Shown: in pieces, positions 17,744 through 26,595 of the stretch
Layout: the number at the start of each line of letters is the position of its first letter
Numbering within the stretch: the stretch's first letter is position 1
Origin: Deinococcus radiotolerans
GTDB taxonomy: Bacteria > Deinococcota > Deinococci > Deinococcales > Deinococcaceae
DNA length: 64,000 bases
NCBI RefSeq assembly: GCF_014647435.1
Contig: NZ_BMPE01000012.1
Location: 37,482 to 101,481, forward strand
Direction of reading: 5' to 3'
Translations under genes and position numbers: made by a program
The notes under the pieces: generated by a model
What the model saw: the letters and a program-made list of their open reading frames with translations, nothing else
Database searches by the model: none
Told to the model about the DNA's origin: nothing

Positions 17744-18029
17744 GACGACACACCTGAGCGATCCGGAACGCCGCTGGCCTGACCAGCGGCGTTCCAGCTG
17801 CTGAGCAAACGCGTCCTCAACCATCCAGCACACTGCGTCCACGGCGCTTTACAGCAGGCGTAGTACGTCATTATCCCCACGAGCATGCCCGCCGGGAGAT
17901 GCTTGAAGAGCGCCCCTGAGCCTCATTTTTGTGCGATCACAGCACGCCCGGAACGAGAATCACTCGATCAGTGCCATTTCGCTCAGGTGTGTCGTCGGCA
18001 CGTTGCCCGAATCACTCAGGTATGTCGTT
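17744..18029. repeat. Second iteron-like class, consensus CGCTCAGGTGTGTCGTC
   Basis: An inverted copy lies at 17744-17760 and direct copies at 17980-17996 and 18013-18029 (the last with TAT in place of TGT and two other changes). It shares CAGGTGTGTC with the main iteron but has a different flank, so it could bind the same initiator with other affinity or serve a handcuffing or incompatibility role. Confidence 0.55.
17871..17879 (+). promoter_or_regulatory. Possible DnaA box
   Basis: TTATCCCCA differs from the consensus TTATCCACA at one position and lies in the presumed origin between the two iteron classes. Confidence 0.35.
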
Positions 18030-18264
18030 GAGCGGAGAGTCCGCTGTCCCAGTTCACCCTCGACCACAGCCCCTGCCGGAGGCACCGAGTGCCGCGCCAA
18101 AACCCGCCGCACTTCTTCGCGCAAGTCGGTAGCCACCTGTCACCGATCGTGCAGCTGATGACCGGGTACGTTGGCGCTCCGCTCTTCAGATTACTTTTCC
18201 GTGCCGACCGCAGTTGAGCTGGTGCCATTCGGCCGCCAGCGCGGGGCACATCGTATCTGACAAC

Positions 18265-18282
18265 CCCACAGGTGTGTCTCAG
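18265..18282 (+). repeat. Outlying iteron copy
   Basis: An exact CCCACAGGTGTGTCTCAG about 610 bp from the main array. Confidence 0.85.
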
Positions 18283-18595
18283 GTGGGTCAGCAGGTCGGC
18301 GCCGGCCGAGCGTGACCGAGCCCCCGCTGGCACCTGAGCCCTTCAGAGTCGCCCGGGGCCGTATCCTGTGTACCTATGGCCGATTCGGTACCTGGAGCTC
18401 GTCCTCGTGTCGTTCGCCCTGTCGTGCGTCTCCTGAGGTTGAAATTCCGGGCACCCATGTCGGTGTCGTCGCGTATGAACATGACCTGTCATGGGGATAC
18501 CGGGCATGTGACATCCCTCACGGCCTACGGCGCCGTGACCAAGCAGCATGGTCTCAAGCGCGATCACCGTGCGCGACGACTTGGAGGACGTTGAG

Positions 18596-19063
18596 ATGCC
18601 CAGATTAGACGCCTACCCAAATACCCTGGAGACCACCGGGATCGCCGCCGACGCTGCCGTCACAATCGGCAAAGTGACGCCGATGTTTGAACGGCAACGG
18701 CCAGCCAGCGTGTCCGACCTTCCGCTTGACTGGGTGGGTGGGGACTCCGATGCGGGCACGCTGCTGGCCCGCATCGCGCCCACACAGCGGGACGTGGCGC
18801 GCCTGCGCCGCGCCCATGAGCTCGTGGGCGCCCTGTTCGGGTCGGATCGCCGGCGCGTCTGGCTGACGACGCGGCTGCCTGACCGCGAGGAGACCCCACT
18901 CGAGTACCTGGCGGTCCACGGGCCTGACGGGTGGGGCGAGTTGCTGCGGGGGCTGTTGGGCGCCATGCAGGGCGGGAGCTACGCGTCGGAGGCGGACCTC
19001 GACTGGGCCACCGAGCGCCTCGCCGGGCACAGGCTCGTCATCCGCCGGTCACAGCCGACCTGA
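18596..19063 (+). CDS. DUF2384 (MbcA/ParS/Xre antitoxin-like) protein
   Basis: ATG 18596 is chosen because GGAGG lies 10 bp before it. The 155-residue protein ends in a region like the toxin-binding part of MbcA/ParS/Xre antitoxins: RRVWLTTRLPDREETPLEYL followed by GWGELLRGLLGAMQGG, matching W-L-x-x-x-x-x-L-x-x-x-T-P-L-E-x-L-x-x-x-G-x-x-x-V/L-x-x-L-L. No RES- or COOH-NAD-type toxin gene is adjacent, so it may be an orphan antitoxin or plasmid regulator. Assignment is by pattern only. Confidence 0.5.
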   Translation: MPRLDAYPNTLETTGIAADAAVTIGKVTPMFERQRPASVSDLPLDWVGGDSDAGTLLARIAPTQRDVARLRRAHELVGALFGSDRRRVWLTTRLPDREETPLEYLAVHGPDGWGELLRGLLGAMQGGSYASEADLDWATERLAGHRLVIRRSQPT

Positions 19064-19167
19064 CGCGTGGTTGTGCGTCCAAGGGCTCCACTGGCCCAAC
19101 AGTGGTCATGAGCACCTGACAGGCCCACACGTCATCAGATGTCGCGGTACTGCGGCACGCTGAGGGT

Positions 19168-20178
19168 GTGGCGACTCTCGGGGGATCAGTCCAGATGCGG
19201 CACAGCACCTCCCCCACCGCAATGACCCGGGGTTTTGCACGGAATCTGAAGTTCAAGCCGTGTCTCTTCCCCATACCTCGGCCTACTGCCCCTCGCAATA
19301 TTCATCAGTGCGGCGCCTCCCAAGGGGAGATCGAAGAGATCCGCATCGACAAGAACACGTACGTGATCCTCACCATGCGCGGGCGGGAAGTCACCCTCCC
19401 GTTCAAAGTCACCGACACGGAACTCACGTCCATCGTCAGTGCCTTCAGCGGCTTCCGTGACGACAACCGCACGGGCCTCGACGGCACGCTGCACCGCATC
19501 AGCAAAGTCCCAGGCCTGAACAACACCATCGGCGGCATCACCATCCGCATCGCCAAGCACGTCCTCGGGGCAGCCGACACCCTCCTCCCGCACATCCTGC
19601 ACGCCAAGGGCATCCTCCTGATCGGCCCGCCCGGCTTCGGGAAGACGACCCTCCTGCGCGAGATCATCCGCCACCTCGCGCAGCGGTACGGCAGCAGCGT
19701 CGTCATCGTGGACACCAGCAGCGAAATCACCGGGTCGGGCCTCATCAGCCACTGGGCGACGTACCCCACCCGCCGGATCCTCGTGACGAACAAGCGCGAG
19801 CAGGGGGAACTGATCCGCCAGGCGTACGCGAACCACAGCCCCCGCTACATGGCCGTGGACGAGATCGGCCATCACGGCGACGCGGACGCGATCGCCTCCA
19901 CCAAAGCGCGCGGGGTGGGCATGATCGCCACCTGCCACGGGTACACCCTGAACGATGTCGTCCGCAGCCCGGTGTTCTGGCCGGTGCTGGGTGACATCCG
20001 CGAGGTGGGCCTGAACCGCCAGCGTCTGAACCCGGCGACGTTCGACGTGGCGGTCGAAGTGCGCGGCATCGGCCGGTTCGTGGTGCACACTGATGTCAGC
20101 CGCGCGGTGGACGATTGCCTGACCGGCCTGCCCGCGCGGGGCCTGCACGTGGGCGACTGGCCGAACATGCGCTTCTGA
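19168..20178 (+). CDS. AAA-type ATPase of the SpoIIIAA/Ycf45 family
   Basis: Residues about 145-300 form a P-loop ATPase: Walker A GPPGFGKTTLLREI, Walker B MAVDEIG, and the TCHG tail typical of the Ycf45/SpoIIIAA group (GVGMIATCHGYTLNDVV). The N-terminal part (GEIEEIRIDKNTYVILTMRG) matches the usual leading domain; the R3H domain often found at the C-terminus is absent. The start is uncertain: GTG 19168, ATG 19195 and ATG 19222 are all in frame, and the first 40 residues look poorly conserved. It lies beside the origin where a ParA might be expected, so a role in plasmid maintenance or nucleic-acid handling is possible but not shown. Confidence 0.8.
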   Translation: MATLGGSVQMRHSTSPTAMTRGFARNLKFKPCLFPIPRPTAPRNIHQCGASQGEIEEIRIDKNTYVILTMRGREVTLPFKVTDTELTSIVSAFSGFRDDNRTGLDGTLHRISKVPGLNNTIGGITIRIAKHVLGAADTLLPHILHAKGILLIGPPGFGKTTLLREIIRHLAQRYGSSVVIVDTSSEITGSGLISHWATYPTRRILVTNKREQGELIRQAYANHSPRYMAVDEIGHHGDADAIASTKARGVGMIATCHGYTLNDVVRSPVFWPVLGDIREVGLNRQRLNPATFDVAVEVRGIGRFVVHTDVSRAVDDCLTGLPARGLHVGDWPNMRF

Positions 20179-20200
20179 CCCCACCGCACCCTCTCCCCTG

Positions 20201-20220
20201 CCCCCGCCACCCGGCGGGGG
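20201..20220 (+). terminator. Terminator-like hairpin after the ATPase gene
   Basis: CCCCCGCC-ACCC-GGCGGGGG followed by TTG begins 23 bp after the ATPase stop. The T-tract is short, so termination may be partial. Confidence 0.6.
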
Positions 20221-20642
20221 TTGTCCGTGCCCGGACGCAGGTGAGGTGCGGCGCGGCCCCTGAGGATCACCCACGTCAACGCGCCAGCCGTCTCACCGGT
20301 CATCATGGAATGTCCGCGTCACCTACCCGTGCCCGCCCCGCGTCACCGTGACCATACCCGTCTGATCCGCCCCACCCAGCAGCGACGCCTGCCCCGGCCT
20401 ACGGGAGCCAACACACCAGCCCGCAGCGCACGACACTGAAGTGGCGCGGCACACACCCGCACTCACATGCGGCGCGTCATCAACATCGGTGACCCGCGCG
20501 CAGTTGTTTCCCCCAAACTTGACGAACCCCAGTGCACGCCCACGGACCGGCGACCACCCACCCAGCTCCTCCCCACTCGCCACACCTGAACGTGAACGCC
20601 GCACCTGATGTCCAGGCGCGGCGCGTCCAGGGGGTCAGAAGA
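20221..20642. other. Gene-free spacer
   Basis: Between convergent genes; no credible frame on either strand and no repeat that I can see. Confidence 0.4.
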
Positions 20643-21221
20643 TCACGACCTATTGGAGAGCGCCTGCCCGATCAGGCGCAGGCCATCACGGACGTCTTCA
20701 ACCACATCGCGCGTCGACTCGCCGCGCTTGTCGCCCGCCGCGCGGCGTTCATCGAGGGCCGCGTCGATCTCCTCCGGCAGTGCCCGCAGCAGGTTCTCGA
20801 TGACCCCCAACCGCCGGGTCACGCCCTCCAGGGTCTCCTGGAAGTTCCGGTTGATCTCCAGCAGCTGCTCGTTCACTTTCACCTGCGCGGCGTGCGTGCT
20901 GCGGAGTTCCTCGATCACGTCCGCCAGTTCCGGCGGCTGCTCATCCGCGCCGTACTGGTCGGTGAGGTACGCGCGGAAGGTCAGCCAGCGGTCCGCGTCG
21001 TACCCATCCAGGTACGACTGCACGGTCGACCAGGCGTACGCGGTGACCATCCAGACCTTGCCGGGCTGGGTGAACCCGTCGCGTTTGTGCTTGAGGACCG
21101 TCTGCCGCAAGACGGTGATGCGGTCCCGGCAGACGCGGGCCGTCCACCCGTACCGGTTCATCATGAGGGGGATCAGGGGTTCGGTGGTGGTGGCGGCAAA
21201 CGGTTGGGCACTGAGCGACAT
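20643..21221 (-). CDS. Coiled-coil protein of unknown function
   Basis: ATG 21221 gives 192 residues. The N-terminal 90 residues look globular (MNRYGWTARVCRDRITVLRQ, GKVWMVTAYAWSTVQSYLDG). The C-terminal 100 are a heptad-rich helix (ELADVIEELRSTHAAQVKVN, LLEINRNFQETLEGVTRRLG), so an elongated dimer is likely. It converges on the ATPase gene. A plasmid DNA-binding or partition accessory protein would fit the shape and position, but there is no recognisable family. Confidence 0.6.
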   Translation of the reverse strand: MSLSAQPFAATTTEPLIPLMMNRYGWTARVCRDRITVLRQTVLKHKRDGFTQPGKVWMVTAYAWSTVQSYLDGYDADRWLTFRAYLTDQYGADEQPPELADVIEELRSTHAAQVKVNEQLLEINRNFQETLEGVTRRLGVIENLLRALPEEIDAALDERRAAGDKRGESTRDVVEDVRDGLRLIGQALSNRS

Positions 21222-21458
21222 CCGCTTCAGTGTACGCGCCCTCACCGCGTGCTCACCCGCCAGGCACGTCCAGGGGAGGCCGTGCGTGTCACAGCTCAGG
21301 TCAGGTGACCCGGTGATGATCACCCGTCCCGAACTCACCGCAGGCGGGACACGCCCGTCGCCACCCGGCATCAGTAAGACGCGGTGACCCATCATCACCG
21401 CCTGCCCATCGCCCCCCAGGATCACACCCTGCCCGACAGGTCACTCCCCAGCGGGAGG

Positions 21459-22115
21459 TCACACGCCGCCCGCCGGGCGTAGGGCAGCCGCCCCGTCCTG
21501 CTCACACAGGTCCAGTGGGTGCGTGACCTCCGGGTCGGTGAAGCGCACCTCCACAACCCCGGCGTCCCCGTCCTGCGCCGCGCGGCCAGCCGCGACGTTG
21601 CGAATGAGGTCCGCGAAGAACGCCGTGATGGAAGACGCGAGCACGAACCGGGTCCGCTCACGCCCGCCGAAGTTCACCACCTGCCCCACCTGCCCCGCCG
21701 CGTCCGGATGCAGGTCCACCGCGAGGTACGCGCCACTGTGATCATGCGCCACCGGCAACCAGCCCACGTCGAACCCCACGGGCCTCACGGTGCCCGGCGG
21801 ATCGACCGCTTCCACGGCCGGGCACACTGAACTCAGGAGGAAGCTGTCCGGGCGGCTGAAAGCGGCGCGTTCCCTGAGCGCCCCCGCCAGGGGCAAGGCG
21901 GTCAGCCCGTCGTACAGCCCATGCTCGCGTGACGCGAGGTACGGGTTGAGCAGGTGGAAATAATGCTTGACGTCTGCCGGTACGGTGAGGCCAAGGTCAC
22001 GTTCGAGTTCGTGGAACAGAGGCGTCAGGTCATCAGGGGCGGGCAGCGGCAGGTCCGGTTGCGCGCCCCGCAGCCAGGACAGGACCGTATGCACTGGGTC
22101 AGGGTGGTGGGGCAT
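21459..22115 (-). CDS. SUKH (SMI1/KNR4) family protein
   Basis: ATG 22115 is used because the upstream frame has coding-unlike composition. The 218-residue protein has LFHELERDLGLTVPADVKHY at about residue 35-55, the SUKH start pattern, then PVGFDVGWLPVAHDHSGAYL and AVDLHPD, matching the conserved W-I/L-P-I/V-A-x-D-x-x-G-x-x-L-x-x-D core. It is separated from the SUKH array at the left end of the window by about 20 kb. A role as immunity protein is inferred from the family. Confidence 0.75.
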   Translation of the reverse strand: MPHHPDPVHTVLSWLRGAQPDLPLPAPDDLTPLFHELERDLGLTVPADVKHYFHLLNPYLASREHGLYDGLTALPLAGALRERAAFSRPDSFLLSSVCPAVEAVDPPGTVRPVGFDVGWLPVAHDHSGAYLAVDLHPDAAGQVGQVVNFGGRERTRFVLASSITAFFADLIRNVAAGRAAQDGDAGVVEVRFTDPEVTHPLDLCEQDGAAALRPAGGV

Positions 22116-22744
22116 GGACCTATTCTCCCGGTTCGGGTAAAGGGGGTCGGCTACACTCGGGGTCGTCACACACGAGCTCCCGTAGGAAGGCAGCGTTGAG
22201 GCTGGGGCTCGCCCGCAGGTTCGGCTCGACGCGTCACGTCCCCGGGCGCAGGTCACGGTGGCCGCCGAGAGGCAGGAGGATCAGAAGGGCACGACACCTG
22301 GTGAGCCCTGCCGATCACACCAGGTCGCCGCTGTCCACTCGGCTTCACGGTGTGAGGTCGACTTCCGCACGAGTGCAAGCGCCGTGAACCGCCGCACCGA
22401 CTTTGCGGTCATTCCAGCTGCGCGGGGCACGTCCGACCAGCACTCACCACTCGCGGGTCACCGCGACCGCAGAGCACTGGGGCTGTGACCCTCACGGCTT
22501 CTTCCACCCGTGAAAGGCCACCGTGATGACGGCCCAACCTGAATGATCATGGGCGACGAGCAGACCAACACGTTCAACCGGCCCGTCCACTGTGCGGGCC
22601 GCAGATCACGCGCGCAGGTGTTCGTCAGTGGTGAGGCCTTGATGCTGCGCCGCCCAGGCGGCCACGTGATCGTTCGTCATCCGGTCAATCCGCACCGCTC
22701 CGCATCAACGGCAGGCCTTGACCTTACAGCCCAGGTCAGCCGGT
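22116..22744. other. Gene-free region before the tandem array
   Basis: No frame here has a start, ribosome site and protein-like composition. It presumably holds the promoter of the minus-strand SUKH gene. Confidence 0.35.
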
Positions 22745-23550
22745 CATGTTGGGTGTGACCCGGTGGCGACCACCCGACGTCACCACTCGCCTTGGGGGTT
22801 GGTGGTGTGTCGTGAGCTCGAGTGGCGTTGAATTTTTTTGGCGACGCGCCTGGAACCTGGGCTCGGGTCACCCGGTCGGCGTGTGTGTGATCAGGGCCCG
22901 ACCACCCAACGTCATGACCCAGCTCGTAGGCCCGTGGTGTGTCGTGAGGTCAGCCCACCTCCACTTTTTTCCGGCGACGCACCTCGAAGCTGGGATCAGG
23001 TCACCCGGTCAGTGGGTGCGTGATCGAGGGGTGACTGCTGAACTTCATCACTCGCGTCGGGGGCCAGTGGTGTGTCGTGAGGTCAGGTGGCGTCAACATT
23101 TTTCCGGCGACGCGTCTCGAACCTGGGTCAGGTCACCCGGTCAGTGGGTACGTGATCGAGGGGTGACCGCTGAACTTCATCACTCGCGCCCTGGGCCGAT
23201 GGTGTGTCATGAGGTCCAGAGGCGTCAGCATTTTTTCCGGCGACGCATCTCGAAGCTGGGGTCAGGTCACCCGGTCGGCGTGTGTGTGATCAAGGCCCGA
23301 CCACCCAACGGCATGACCCAGCTCGTAGGCCAGTGATGTGTCGTGAGGTCAGCCCACCTCAACTTTTTTTCCAGCGACGCACCTCGACGCTGGGGTCAGG
23401 TCACCTGGTCAGTGGGTGCGTGATCGAGGGGTGACCGCTGAACTTCATCACTCGCCTCGGGGGTCAGTGGTGTGTCGTGAGGTCGGGTGGCGTTGAATTT
23501 TTTTTCGGCGGCGGGGGTCGGTGCGCGCGTGAGGTGACGTCCGGGCGTTC
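22745..23550. repeat. Tandem array of six units of about 133 bp
   Basis: The anchor TGGTGTGTCGTGAGGTC recurs near 22802, 22935, 23068, 23200, 23334 and 23468, giving a 131-134 bp period. Each unit also carries a T-tract joined to a GGCGACGC-like block (for example TTTTTTCCGGCGACGC) and a GGTCACCCGGTC block. Two sub-types alternate: units with GACCACCCAACG and units with CTGAACTTCATCACTCGC. Long frames across it exist only because of the repeat and look non-coding. Candidate roles are a centromere-like or DNA-bending site or a recombination hot spot; none is established. Confidence 0.85.
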
Positions 23551-23945
23551 GCGCGAGGTGGGTGAAGGCGCGGTGTTGCAGGTGAAGGGTGGGTGCCTCA
23601 CGAAAGTCATCTAGACAGGTTGGGCGTAAAAACCTGAAAATGCCCCCTTGGCAATTGCCAGGCCAGGCACCCATGTGACCTCACCCTTTGACAAGTCGCC
23701 AACCTCATGAAAGCCCCCAACCCTTACGCTACGGAGGGGCATTTTACGGCGTTTTTCCCGATGAAAAAATTGCAAAACTCCTACAGTCCTAGGCAGGATT
23801 TCCCCACAAAAGGCCCTTTTACGCCGTCCTTTTTGCCCCTTTTTCCCCCGCCTGGACAGCGTTGCGGGCGCTTCAGGCCGCGGCGGTCCTCATCTTTCCA
23901 TATCCCGGGTCGTATGGTGGCCCTGCATACTGTATGGATTTTTCG

Positions 23946-23979
23946 GGCTGGCCGGACCCCTGCGGGGCCACGACCAGCC
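23946..23979 (+). repeat. Bulged-hairpin element, copy 1
   Basis: Outer stem GGCTGG/CCAGCC, then CCGG-ACCCC-TGC-GGGG-CCACGA inside. It is the first of a family of at least 13 with the same inner plan and different but complementary outer stems. Confidence 0.65.
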
Positions 23980-24130
23980 GTCAGGGGCGGCGCGTGCCGT
24001 GCGGTCGACGGCGGGCGGGCCGCGTGTCGTGACGTCGGGTGGGGGCGGTGATGCAGCGCCGTGGACCTGACTGGCGTCACGGCGGCGGGCCACGTCGGGT
24101 GTGGTCGCTGGTGGACGGCGGGGGTGATCG

Positions 24131-24165
24131 GGGTGAGGCGGACCCCTGCGGGGCCACGCTCACCC
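24131..24165 (+). repeat. Bulged-hairpin element, copy 2
   Basis: Outer stem GGGTGAG/CTCACCC around GCGG-ACCCC-TGC-GGGG-CCACG. Confidence 0.75.
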
Positions 24166-24352
24166 GGAGGTGCAGCGCGGTGCGCCCTGGGGTCACGGCC
24201 GGTGTGGCGGTCGGCCCGCCTGCCGCTTTGGCGTTCGCCGCCGATCGGAGTTCGACGAATGGCGGGGCACGCGTCGCCTCCCGTCAGGCCCTGACGCCCC
24301 GGCGAAAGGTGACGTCACCCTCATCACCAGATGTCACCGGCAGGTCCGGTCG

Positions 24353-24387
24353 GGGTGAGGCGGACCCCTGCGGGGCCACGCTCACCC
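24353..24387 (+). repeat. Bulged-hairpin element, copy 3
   Basis: Identical to copy 2 over the whole hairpin; the two lie 222 bp apart in direct orientation. Confidence 0.75.
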
Positions 24388-24806
24388 GGAAGTGACGGGC
24401 GCACCCTCTGCGTTCGCGTGACCTGACACCCGGCGCTTCTCGTACACGGCCCACCCGGGCCAGTGTCTTCCGTGTGCCGTTCGCCTGACCTGCCTGCGTG
24501 ATCGTCCACCCGGCGTGCTCGTGTGCCGTTCTCCTGGCGTACCTGTGTGCCCTTCACCCGGCCCGGTGCCTTGCGTGTGCCGTCCACCTGACCTGCCCAT
24601 GTGCCGTTCACCTGGCCCGGTGTCTTGCGTGTGCTGTTCACCCAGCTTGCCTGTGCGCCCCCTGCGGCGGGTCGTCACGGGCCGGTCGTCCCTGCCGGTC
24701 GGGTGAGGTGGGCCGGGTCTGCGTGACCAGGTGACGCGGCGCTGATGCAGGGTCAGGCGCGCGCCAGGGTTCCTGACGGAACCGCGGCGCGCGGTGGCGG
24801 GCGGGC

Positions 24807-25151
24807 ATGTCCCACCCACCTGTCCTGATCAAACGCAACGGCGCCTGGCGGGAGGCAGGCGAAGCTGTCCCGCACTCGAGAGCTGACGGGTGGAACCTGA
24901 AGTTCCCCGGTGGCCTGCCGGGGCACGTGACGAGCCTGCTGGTGATGACCGCCGGGACGTACGCACCGAACACGAAACTCCGGGTGCTGGTCACCCGCCC
25001 CCGGCGGGATGGCGGCACGGACTGGTACGACGTGGGGGAGGCGTGGGTGTCGAAGCACGGCAAGGCGTTGGTGATCACCATCACGACGCAACTCCCGGCC
25101 GGTGAAGCGAAGCTGGTCATCCTCCCCTACCGCACCCGGGCGACCGCATGA
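24807..25151 (+). CDS. Small plasmid protein of unknown function
   Basis: A 114-residue protein starting at ATG 24807 after the purine-rich GGCGGGCGGGC. The sequence alternates beta-like segments (WNLKFPGGLPGHVTSLLVMT, TKLRVLVTRPRRDGG, KALVITITTQLPAG), so a small beta-rich fold is likely. It overlaps the next gene in an ATGA junction, implying coupled translation. No family recognised. Confidence 0.5.
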   Translation: MSHPPVLIKRNGAWREAGEAVPHSRADGWNLKFPGGLPGHVTSLLVMTAGTYAPNTKLRVLVTRPRRDGGTDWYDVGEAWVSKHGKALVITITTQLPAGEAKLVILPYRTRATA

Positions 25152-25723
25152 CCCCGAACAGCAAGACGACCCACCTCAACCTGCCGCGGGCACCTTTCGG
25201 CGCGCGGACTGTTCCGGGTGGCGGGGCATTGACCTGCGCAGGTGCCGCGCCTGCCTCCTCGACATCCGGCGCGCGCGAGCGGCCACCTGCTCGTGCGGTC
25301 GTGGCGCCGGGTGCGGTGGACGTCCCATCGACTGCGGTGATGGACGTCCCATCGACTGCGGCGCCGGGTGCAGTGGACGTCCCGTCGACCGCGGCGGTGA
25401 ACGTGACCCTGCTGACCTCACGTGGCGGGTACCGCCCCCTGGGGTTGGGGTGGGCGCGGCCGTTCGGGTTCCGGGTGCACTGCTGGGACCGGCCGGGGGT
25501 GGGGCGCGTGGGCGTGTTCCTGCCGGCGGGCGTGTCGGGTCACCTGCCGGTCCGGGTGCAGCTGCGCGGTGAGCTGGGCCGGCTGGGCTCGGGGGTGCTG
25601 GTCCCTGGGCTGCGGGCGGTGGTGCTGACGTTCGAGGCGTTCCCCGCCAGCGGGTGGTTCGACGTGGTGATCCCGGACGGGGTGCCACTGCGGATGATCA
25701 CCGCGCGGCCAGCCCGGACCTGA
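25148..25723 (+). CDS. Plasmid protein with Pro/Ala repeat linker
   Basis: A 191-residue protein whose ATG overlaps the preceding stop (ATGA). Residues about 50-85 repeat the motif A-x-x-DVPSTA three times, a low-complexity linker probably made by duplication. The C-terminal 100 residues are beta-rich (LPVRVQLRGELGRLGSGVLV, WFDVVIPDGVPLRMITA) and resemble the preceding small protein in overall pattern. Function unknown. Confidence 0.5.
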   Translation: MTPNSKTTHLNLPRAPFGARTVPGGGALTCAGAAPASSTSGARERPPARAVVAPGAVDVPSTAVMDVPSTAAPGAVDVPSTAAVNVTLLTSRGGYRPLGLGWARPFGFRVHCWDRPGVGRVGVFLPAGVSGHLPVRVQLRGELGRLGSGVLVPGLRAVVLTFEAFPASGWFDVVIPDGVPLRMITARPART

Positions 25724-25736
25724 GTGAACAGCGCGG

Positions 25737-25812
25737 GGTGACACCGGCCCCCACGAGGGGGGCGCGGGTCACCAGGACCGGAAGGCAAGAACCCCAGCAG
25801 AGGTTCACGCCG
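25737..25812 (+). repeat. Bulged-hairpin element, copy 4, with second hairpin
   Basis: Outer stem GGTGAC/GTCACC around ACCGG-CCCCC-ACGA-GGGGG-GCGCGG (25737-25773). It is followed by GGAAGGCAA and a short hairpin GAACC/GGTTC (25789-25806). It starts 13 bp after the previous gene's stop. Confidence 0.75.
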
Positions 25813-25867
25813 ACCGGACGAAGCAGGCCCGAGCCGCCAGGTGTACATCACCAGGTCAAGGGCACAG

Positions 25868-25935
25868 GGTGACTCCGGCCCCCTCCGGGGGCGCGGGTCA
25901 CCAGGAACGGACGGCAAGAACCCCAGCGAAGGTTC
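25868..25935 (+). repeat. Bulged-hairpin element, copy 5, with second hairpin
   Basis: Outer stem GGTGAC/GTCACC (25868-25902), inner CCCCC-TCC-GGGGG, then GGACGGCAA and GAACC/GGTTC (25918-25935). Copies 4 and 5 are tandem, 131 bp apart, in the leader of the gene at 26003. Confidence 0.8.
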
Positions 25936-26002
25936 GCAGGGCTGAACCCCGGACGACCGGGCAGGCCCAGGGCACACACACGCGCCCAGCAAGGAGCTCA
26001 TC

Positions 26003-26512
26003 ATGACGACAATTGCCCCCCAGACCACCAGCACCACCGCCGCCCTCAGCGCTGCCGCCAACAAGCCCCACGGGGTCGCCGTCTCCCGCCGCTACGGTGA
26101 AGCCGACGCTGCTGGTCACCGCAAGTCCGCCAACACCAACATCGGCGGCGCGTGGTCCTTCAAGGACGGCAAGGTCGGCATGAACGTCCGTCTGTCCGCC
26201 ATCCCCATGCTCGGCGTGGACAGCAGCCTGATGATCTTCGCCGGTGGCAAGGGGGAGACCTTCACCATCACCGAACCGCGCCTCGTCGCCTTCCAGGTGG
26301 TGGAGTTCACCACCCGGGACAGCGAGAAGAAGAAGCGCTGGACGATCATCGGCAGCGCCTTCCGCAGCAAGAACGGCGGCGCGTACCGCCTCGCGGTCGA
26401 CGCCATCCCCACGGACCTGAACATCGTCCTGCTGCCCCCCAAGGACAAGAACGCCACCGAGGTCGTCGGCACGTCCGTCGATACGCCCGTGGATGCGGTG
26501 GCCCCCTTCTAA
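26003..26512 (+). CDS. Plasmid protein with KSANTN motif; C-terminal half like small ICE/plasmid proteins
   Basis: A 169-residue protein starting at ATG 26003 with AAGGAG 7 bp upstream. The central block HRKSANTNIGGAWSFKDGK is distinctive. The C-terminal part RWTIIGSAFRSKNGGAYRLA followed by VDAIPTDLNIVLLPP resembles the small plasmid/ICE proteins with the pattern W-x-x-I-G-x-A-F-x-x-K-D/N-G-x-G/A-x-x-L-x-x-D-x-x-P; this is recognition by pattern, and the role of those proteins is unknown. The leader carries two tandem hairpin elements. A decayed duplicate of gene plus leader lies at 29.7-30.1 kb. Confidence 0.65.
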   Translation: MTTIAPQTTSTTAALSAAANKPHGVAVSRRYGEADAAGHRKSANTNIGGAWSFKDGKVGMNVRLSAIPMLGVDSSLMIFAGGKGETFTITEPRLVAFQVVEFTTRDSEKKKRWTIIGSAFRSKNGGAYRLAVDAIPTDLNIVLLPPKDKNATEVVGTSVDTPVDAVAPF

Positions 26513-26595
26513 ACCTGCCGGATTCCATGACGCCCCTGGTACCCTCGCGGCACCGGGGGCGTCGCCATGCCCATCCCGGAAGCGCGCACGGCACG

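Larger units (their letters stand above)
17255..18595. other. Probable plasmid origin of replication (oriV)
   Basis: This gene-free stretch of 1.3 kb contains an AT-rich segment next to rep (about 17270-17345), a dense iteron array (17377-17651), a possible DnaA box (TTATCCCCA, 17871-17879), a second iteron class (17744-18029) and a further iteron at 18265. Such an arrangement is typical of iteron-regulated theta origins. No partition site or parA/parB gene is visible here. Confidence 0.8.
23551..24806. other. Non-coding region with AT-rich patch and hairpin elements
   Basis: 23610-23950 is much AT-richer than its surroundings. It has T/A tracts in alternating orientation (GGCGTAAAAACC, GCATTTTACGGCG, CCCTTTTACGCCG), a TTGACA at about 23686 and the inverted repeat CATAC-T-GTATG near 23930. 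The rest is GC-rich and carries three bulged-hairpin elements. A further simple hairpin GGTTCC-TGAC-GGAACC lies at about 24768-24783. No gene is supported. It may be a secondary origin or promoter region. Confidence 0.4.

Noticed and set aside
17255..18595. tRNA or protein genes in the origin region
   Set aside because: I looked for cloverleaf-like stems and start/ribosome-site pairs and found only iterons and short accidental frames.
22746..23336. Open frame of 196 codons in the tandem array
   Set aside because: The frame arises because the repeat lacks stops in one phase; the product is a repeat translation without a ribosome site.
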